Below are positions 56,880 through 61,635 of a DNA stretch of 61,635 bases, one piece after another (the stretch's first letter is position 1; the number at the start of each line of letters is the position of its first letter). This stretch comes from Chara braunii. Taxonomy: Eukaryota > Streptophyta > Charophyceae > Charales > Characeae. Position numbers and translations under genes: made by a program. The notes beneath the pieces are model-generated. The model made no database searches, had not been told where the DNA came from, and saw only the letters and a program-made list of their open reading frames with translations. The stretch is taken from assembly GCA_003427395.1 (NCBI GenBank), contig BFEA01000291.1, positions 1,463,554-1,525,188 on the forward strand. Reading direction: 5' to 3'.

Positions 56880-56969
56880 CTTTGTCCGTGCTCAAGGAGG
56901 ACCTGCACGAGGTTGCAAAACTGAGCAAGTGAAAAATTGCTGGAGCTGACGGCTGCATTACTTTTGTGA
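56880..56969 (-). pseudogene. Flippase exon copy 2: possible 90-nt cassette exon
   Basis: A tandem, diverged copy of the 3' half of the 57133-57332 exon: SNFSLAQFCNLVQVLLEHGQ against [20 protein letters not shown]. It ends in an intact donor AG|GTATGT and starts after a pyrimidine-rich TTTTTCACACCGTTTCCGTAG acceptor. The predicted exon is 90 nt, open throughout, and in phase 2 at both ends, matching the TG|G split codon of the genuine junction, so its inclusion would keep the frame. Whether it is spliced in is unknown. It could equally be a decaying duplicate. Confidence 0.5.
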
Positions 56970-57046
56970 CTACGGAAACGGTGTGAAAAAGAATAACTGA
57001 TTGAATAAGTAGAATACAAAAATGGTCAACTAAGGTCTTGAGAACG

Positions 57047-57095
57047 GAAAACAAACAAACAAACAAACAAACAAACAAACAAACAAACAAACAAA
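57047..57095 (-). repeat. (GTTT)n microsatellite
   Basis: Twelve AAAC/GTTT units just downstream of the flippase exon donor. The minus frame reads a (FVCL)n peptide that is not coding. Confidence 0.95.
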
Positions 57096-57132
57096 GAGAA
57101 TGGAACATCTGTCTGCGCTTTTTCCAACATAC

Positions 57133-57332
57133 CATCGTCCATGCACGAGGAGGAGCCGAGTGAGGTGGCAAAACTGAGCGAGCGAAAAATCGCTGGCGAG
57201 GACCGCGGTATTGCCTTTGTATCCAGTGATTCCAACTCCTATGTTGGCTGCACGGATCATAGCCACATCGCTTGCGCCATCCCCAACTGCAAGAGAAACT
57301 GCCTTCGCATGTTCCCTCACCAGAGTCACGAC
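57133..57332 (-). CDS. P4-type phospholipid flippase, internal exon (P-domain hinge)
   Basis: A 200-nt exon from acceptor TTTGCAG| (57334-57333) to donor TG|GTATGT (57132). It encodes [37 protein letters not shown] and [19 protein letters not shown]: the GDGAxDVxMI motif that binds Mg2+ in the phosphorylation domain, followed by the DFxxxQF and LLLVHGRW signatures specific to P4-ATPases. The GDGASDV form has Ser where most family members have Asn. It starts in phase 0, matching the end of the preceding exon, and ends after two bases of the Trp codon completed by the last exon. Confidence 0.95.
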
Positions 57333-57397
57333 CTGCAAATGAAAATACATGAAATCATTTGTATGAAATGGGAATGTAACTTTATGTAAGTCTAACC

Positions 57398-57404
57398 GAA
57401 TGGA

Positions 57405-57472
<68 letters not shown>

Positions 57473-57480
57473 ATGGACTA
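57398..57480 (+). mobile_element. Poly(A)-only insertion flanked by direct repeats
   Basis: About 64 consecutive A (57407-57470) are flanked on both sides by GAATGGACTA (57398-57407 and 57471-57480). The structure is that of a retroposon insertion consisting of nothing but its A-tail. It lies in the 437-bp intron between two flippase exons. Confidence 0.75.
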
Positions 57481-57769
57481 ACACTGAAATTTGAAGGGCA
57501 GGCAACCAGAAAGGTTTAGAAAACTGACCGGATGGGCCGATGGGAGGATTAAAAAAACACAAATTCTGTTTTCCTCAAGTCCACACCGGGTACAATTGTG
57601 AGGTCCCTGGCCTCCAGTGGGATTTTGAAATAACTCTTTTTAAAAGACGAAAGGAAAAAGAAGAATAGCATATTGCAGGTGGTGAAGTATCAAAGGTGCA
57701 AGAAATAAAGTCATGAGATAAGAAGATGGAGGAATAGTAGTGATGGGCCTGCTGGGATGAATATGGCAC

Positions 57770-57924
57770 CTGATATTTCTGCATTGGTGTTGCACGGCAA
57801 CAAATGACTGTCCTGCAGTGCATGCAAAGCTCCAGGAACACAAGCTTGTTTCTATCCTCTAGGGCAACATCCAGCGATGCACCTTCAATGATGATGGCCA
57901 TCTCCTTCTTCTTTGATGCTTCAT
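57770..57924 (-). CDS. P4-type phospholipid flippase, internal exon (P-domain)
   Basis: A 155-nt exon from acceptor CTGACCAG| (57926-57925) to donor CAG|GTGCCA (57769). It encodes EASKKKEMAIIIEGASLDVA, LEDRNKLVFLELCMHCRTVI and CCRATPMQKYQ, i.e. the P-domain strand ALIIDG-like block and the CCRxxPxQK motif of P4-ATPases. It begins with two bases of a split codon and ends in phase 0, consistent with the next exon. The upstream exons (actuator domain, DKTGT phosphorylation site, nucleotide-binding domain) were not found in the remaining 3.7 kb of the window, so the gene is 5'-incomplete here. Confidence 0.93.
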
Positions 57925-58730
57925 CTGGTCAGGGAGTGCAAGACATGCGGGACCTATTCAACAATAAATAACATAATCTCTGTAAAAATCAAATATTCAC
58001 GTACAAACCAACAGCATAACCTGAGAAAAGAAAATAAAGATAAAATGATAAAAACTTAAAAAACACATAAAGAGTTATATTTTTCTTGCGGAAACGTGGT
58101 ACAATTTTGGAAAAAAATAAATGCGTCGGTGGATCTCAGCAGAAGCTAGTTCACCTCAAGGCGTGCAATGGGTAGACACATGACAACCCCGAATGGATTT
58201 ATAGGAACAAGACTAGGCATCAAAGCAAAGGGTGCCATTCAGACTTTGTCGCTGAGGTACGTTGATTGGGACAATTGCATTGAGCAATACTAACCACTAC
58301 GTCGGGAACCCGGTTTCCAGCAGGTGGGCCACTACGTCAGGGGTGTCTGCAATTGAGTGATGCTCACTAAACACTACGTCGGAGTCTTCAACTGCACTGC
58401 CCATTTTTCGTGGTAGCAAAAACAACCACCACGTCATTCGTTGATTGGTGTTGTTGCCGGTGGAACACTTTGACTGATCCCCTTCAGTCGTCAATCCATC
58501 ATCTCCTGGACCTGCGTTACTTACGGCTTTGGTGTTACTTTCTCTCGGCTTTTCCTGTCCCCTTCCTTCGTTTGCATGGCATCCACGATCTTCTATCGTG
58601 TGCCTATCAGGTTTCCGGATAACGAAGTGTTCTTCATCTGCTGCTGTTTCGGTGGATGCTTGTGCTGTTTTGTTAGGGAGTTGTCTCGACTTCCCGTTAT
58701 GTACTCTGGGTGTGTTGTTCGTGTAGCTAT
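57925..58730. other. Flippase upstream intron or flank, no exon recognised
   Basis: AT-rich sequence, then an isolated SINE-like core (about 58303-58326) within a repeated ACTACGTCxGG motif (58298-58435, four occurrences). No P4-ATPase exon recognised. Confidence 0.5.
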
Positions 58731-58734
58731 CGTC

Positions 58735-58880
58735 TCTGTGACCACTTTGTGATTTCGCGCTGCCCGATGGTGGTCAGTACCAGCAGTACGAATGGGTCTG
58801 CTACAGTTGCGGGCACCCCGAGCATTAGATCAGTAATATTGTCCCTTCCCTCGGCAGAATGACGGTCTCATCTCTGGGAC
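58735..58880 (+). pseudogene. Possible retrotransposon gag zinc knuckle remnant
   Basis: GGQYQQYEWVCYSCGHPEH at about 58770-58826 matches the first three ligands of a C-x2-C-x4-H-x4-C knuckle. The last Cys is reachable only in another frame (TGTCCC at about 58840). A stop follows the His. It may belong to a Gypsy-type gag, perhaps related to the protease fragment at 55 kb, but the two are separate here. Confidence 0.35.
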
Positions 58881-59885
58881 TCCGATTGGAGGATATGGTG
58901 CCGGCCCTGATTCCTTCCCTCCGCCACAGTACGCGCCTTCGGCACCTTCCCCCTTACTGAAGCGCCTCCCCAGCAGCCAATTCTTAACCCCCCTACGTTC
59001 TCACCTCCGCAACCTGCCTCTTCTGCTATCGTCCCAGGGGCTTGCCAATATGGCACAGATACTTGTACTTTTTTGAATATTTCAGAGCCTGTGTTTTCGC
59101 ACGTTCATATCGCCATGGCTTTTCTCTATTTCTTCTCCTTCTCCTGTCCACCTATCCATTCCTTCACTTCTCGTTCACATGTTCGATTCTTCGCCTTCCT
59201 TGATCCCATTTGCCTTATGGCCTTCACATCTGATTGCACTACCCATCTTTCTTGAGTCTGGGTCTCCTTTTCAAATCAGGCCTTGAGTCTGGGGGTTCCC
59301 TTTCAGGTTAGGCCGCTACCGGCACATTGTGCTATAGGGCCGCTTGTTGGATCGCTATAGGAACTGGTCATTCGAGAAGTGTATACCTGTTGGTGATATC
59401 CTATTCATCCCCTTCCCTGCCAGGTTTGACGCCTGAAGATGCCAGACCGGCGGTCGACCGGTCAGGTCTTTCACCAGACTTTGTGTGCTTTTTCAATGGT
59501 GATTTTACAGTGCCACCTGCACTCGGATGTGCCGATTCTCGTTTTTTATGTCGCATATTTGATCTCACAGTGTGTTGATGAACTTGATGTGCAATATAGT
59601 GCATGTTTCTGAATTTGACTTGATTTGACACCCTGACAGGCAGCCCCCAACCTATCAAATCGAAGTAACAACATTCGATGATTCTATATTTCAAGTTTCA
59701 ACAAATGAGAAAGGAGCAGCGGTACACCCTTCACCGAAAAGTAAGTAATCAATGCCACGCTCCTCAAGGTCCTTTAGTCATAATGGAAGGAAGCGTTGTG
59801 TGCAGTCATTGATGTAAGAGGTGCTGGACCACTGGCAGGTTTCCAGCACATATAATAAAGTGTTTTTTGTTTGCTTTTTTTTTCC
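58881..59885. other. No recognisable gene
   Basis: Contains a duplicated phrase (GAGTCTGGGTCTCCTTTTCA and GAGTCTGGGGGTTCCCTTTC, about 59255-59310) and no domain or RNA gene. Confidence 0.45.
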
Positions 59886-59890
59886 CCTTT

Positions 59891-60000
59891 TTAAACCACT
59901 AGTATTTTTGTCGGTTTGAAAATACTGGGCCTCCGACCTTTCAGGAGGCTGAAACGTCGCTTAAGCGGCGGCGATGGCCGAAGGCGGCTACTAAATCAAA
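59891..60000. mobile_element. MITE-like TTAA family, partial copy
   Basis: The left end TTAAACCACTAGTATTTTTG and an internal GGCCTCCGACCTTTCAGGAG-GCTGAAACG block resemble the 15409 element. The right end could not be located. Confidence 0.5.
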
Positions 60001-60870
60001 TTCTAACCAGATAGGGACGAAGTTACCCGAAAGGACTTCAATAACCACAAAGGTCGGCTGACTGACTACGCATAACAGAAGCTGATCGAATCAACTTCAA
60101 AGCATACCGAACAAAGGACAATTCAAAGAAGATCAAGTTGCCTTGGAAGAAGGTGGACGATCTGAGGGGTTCGTCTGTAACGACAATGACAGTTTTCCCC
60201 AAATCAAGGAAAGGAAAAGGGGGAGAAGAGTAAAGGAAAAATCCCACGGTCAAAGGGTGCAGACGATTCAGCGACGACATCAGAGAGCTGGTCCATTCAG
60301 ACGATCAAGACCCGAAGAGGGAGACGGACCAGAAAAGCTTTTGGGGAAAAAAACACATATCTGGATCGGATCGTTCCCCGAGGGCTGAAAGGTAAGAAGG
60401 GGGTGGGGGGAGCTCTACCTTGCAGGGGCATCACAAGGTGAGGGGTGAGTGTCTTAAAGAGGGTAGGGGCGGAGTAGGGGGTTGCCCTATTCTGGGGCAG
60501 GGGCTGGTGTGTGGGTCAACGTCAGTCCCAGCCGAGGCAGAAATGGGCAAGGGGCGGGGGGCCATGCTTTAGGTGGGAACTGCGTGCTCCTGGGGAAGAA
60601 GGGTAGAGGGTTGGTCCTATATTGGCGCCGAGGGAGGGTGGGTGACTCACCTCGGCTTTGGCAGTGTAGGACTGAGGGGGGAGGGGTAGGGGGAGGGAGG
60701 AACGATCTCTCTCGAAGAATTCTAACATCCAGTTTAGTATTTCTTTCCATTTCTTTCTATTTGGTTTGCCTCTCGAGGAGGTTGTAGGAACAGGGCTATC
60801 TGGCAATTCATCTGTGATCCTGCGAAGGGTGGTCGAAAATTCGGTGGCCCTTGAAGACCGATGCTGGCGC
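60001..60870. other. No recognisable gene
   Basis: G-rich on the + strand from about 60390. Frames of 80-116 codons lack any domain. Confidence 0.5.
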
Positions 60871-61635
60871 AACGCTGGCTGGAGCCGGAGCCAGGTGGCG
60901 CAACTCTGTGACCTAGCTTAGTGGGGGCGTGAGCCCTGGTAAGGAGATCTGGGGGGCTGTTCGCAATGCTGGCCAGCGCTGGAGCAAGGTGGTGCAACTC
61001 TGTAACCTAACCTGATGGGAGCATGAGGCCTGGAAGAGCTTCGGTTCGTGCTGAAAATGGCCATGCTGGAGGATGTCATAGGTGGATTGAATAGGTTTCA
61101 CCTATCTGATTCGTGGTTGGGAGGCTTTTTGACACACATATTCTAGTGACTTGGTAGAGTTTTGAGTAGTTGCCATGAATGTTTCTGAGTTGTTCCTTTA
61201 TCCATGGTTTGTTGGTTTTGGTTGCCAATGAGGGTCTTAAGAATGATTTAAGATTCTGGAGACTTCTAGCAACTCATCTTAGACGACTCCATTGCTGATA
61301 TACTCAGTGATCTGTGGCTGTTCGATGCCAGAACGACGCTGGCCGGTGCTGGGGTGTTGCCCTGTAACCTGCTGATGCAGGAGTGTGAGGCCTGGTAGAG
61401 AGATCTGGGGAAGCTTTGGGGTGGGCATCCCAAGGGACACCCAAGGGTTGAGGCGGGGACGACGCTGGCCGGAGCTGGGGCGAGTTGTGTTGCCCTGTAA
61501 CCCAGCAGGGTGGGGGTGTGAGGCCTGGAAGAGCTCGGCAGGGAGTAAGACAGTGCTGGAGAGCTTTAGAAGGGTTGCTAGGGATTCACAGGGTTTTGAG
61601 CATATGTGGGACCTCTGTGGTGGCATGTTTTGTTG
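60870..61635 (-). repeat. Interspersed repeat shared with 40.9-41.4 kb, with internal units
   Basis: On the minus strand this reads CCAGATCTC..TACCAGG, CCTCACxCxCC, GTTACAGGGC and CCAGCGTCGTCCC, with the unit repeated at about 60880, 60960, 61330 and 61440, plus the TTGGCAACC/GACCCTCATTGGCAACC block at about 61215-61240. The same blocks in the same relative order occur on the + strand at 40870-41420. It extends past the window end. No coding capacity recognised. Confidence 0.7.

Larger units (their letters stand above)
51305..57132 (-). other. Flippase intron, 5.8 kb, transposon-laden
   Basis: The donor is TG|GTATGT at 57132 and the acceptor TTTTGTGCAG ends at 51305. It contains, in transcript order, two partial tandem copies of the preceding exon, a hairpin MITE, a Ty3/Gypsy fragment with a nested SINE-like element (both on the opposite strand or mixed), a G21 homopolymer, two further hairpin MITEs, a (GAA)n tract, the GTTGCT/AACAGC hairpin and a 32-bp perfect palindrome. 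Confidence 0.85.

Noticed and set aside
57925-61635. Upstream flippase exons
   Set aside because: I looked for the actuator TGE, DKTGT and nucleotide-binding motifs on the minus strand and saw none. The 5' exons must lie beyond the window or behind a longer intron.

Overview
The window looks like nuclear DNA from a large, repeat-rich plant-lineage (streptophyte-type) eukaryote. A charophyte alga is my guess, but no species can be proven from the sequence alone. The evidence is an intronless cytosolic ribosomal protein gene (uL15/RPL27a), a spliced P4-ATPase gene, a U2 snRNA-derived sequence whose 5' end follows the plant form, L1-type LINEs, a Ty3/Gypsy fragment, several SINE-like families, MITE-like hairpins, and very long (CT)n, (TA)n and poly(A) tracts. 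Nothing prokaryotic is present: no operons, Shine-Dalgarno sites or CRISPR. Two host genes are convincing.

Layout. 1-5.8 kb: no gene; polypurine tracts, a 57-bp minisatellite, foldback repeats, microsatellites. 5.8-8.6 kb and 14.4-17.6 kb: many copies of a repeat rich in CGAACGTTCGG-type palindromes abutting (TA)n, interrupted by a MITE with TTAA ends and by a short element carrying a hammerhead-ribozyme motif (15.15 kb). 8.6-14.4 kb and 17.6-21.1 kb: mostly AT-rich DNA without a recognisable gene. 21.2-24.0 kb: a LINE 3' fragment and SINE-like and tRNA-like retroposons. 24.4-24.84 kb: RPL27a, complete in one exon. 25-31 kb: non-coding, with inverted and tandem repeats. 31.2-33.6 kb: a roughly 755-bp unit repeated three times; the first copy carries a RING-finger-like coding fragment. 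38.6-46.3 kb: a decayed, full-domain L1-type LINE on the + strand (ORF1-like, AP-endonuclease, reverse transcriptase, terminal zinc finger), broken by SINE insertions and an assembly gap with duplicated flanks. 47.2-48.75 kb: a second LINE 3' fragment on the - strand, split by a U2 snRNA retropseudogene with a perfect 15-bp target duplication. 48.75-49.2 kb: an element with terminal inverted repeats and a second hammerhead motif. 49.98-57.92 kb: the last three recognised exons of a P4-type phospholipid flippase on the - strand. Its 5.8-kb intron holds a Gypsy fragment with a nested SINE-like insertion, three hairpin MITEs and two tandem partial copies of the preceding exon. 57.9-61.6 kb: no further flippase exon seen; a gag zinc-knuckle remnant and a repeat family shared with 40.9-41.4 kb.

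The genes do not form a pathway. RPL27a is a housekeeping translation gene and the flippase acts in membrane lipid asymmetry. The most interesting material is the layered insertion history: U2 RNA captured by LINE machinery, hammerhead motifs in a small TIR-bearing element, a possible duplicated cassette exon in the flippase, a poly(A)-only insertion, and two unnamed MITE families.
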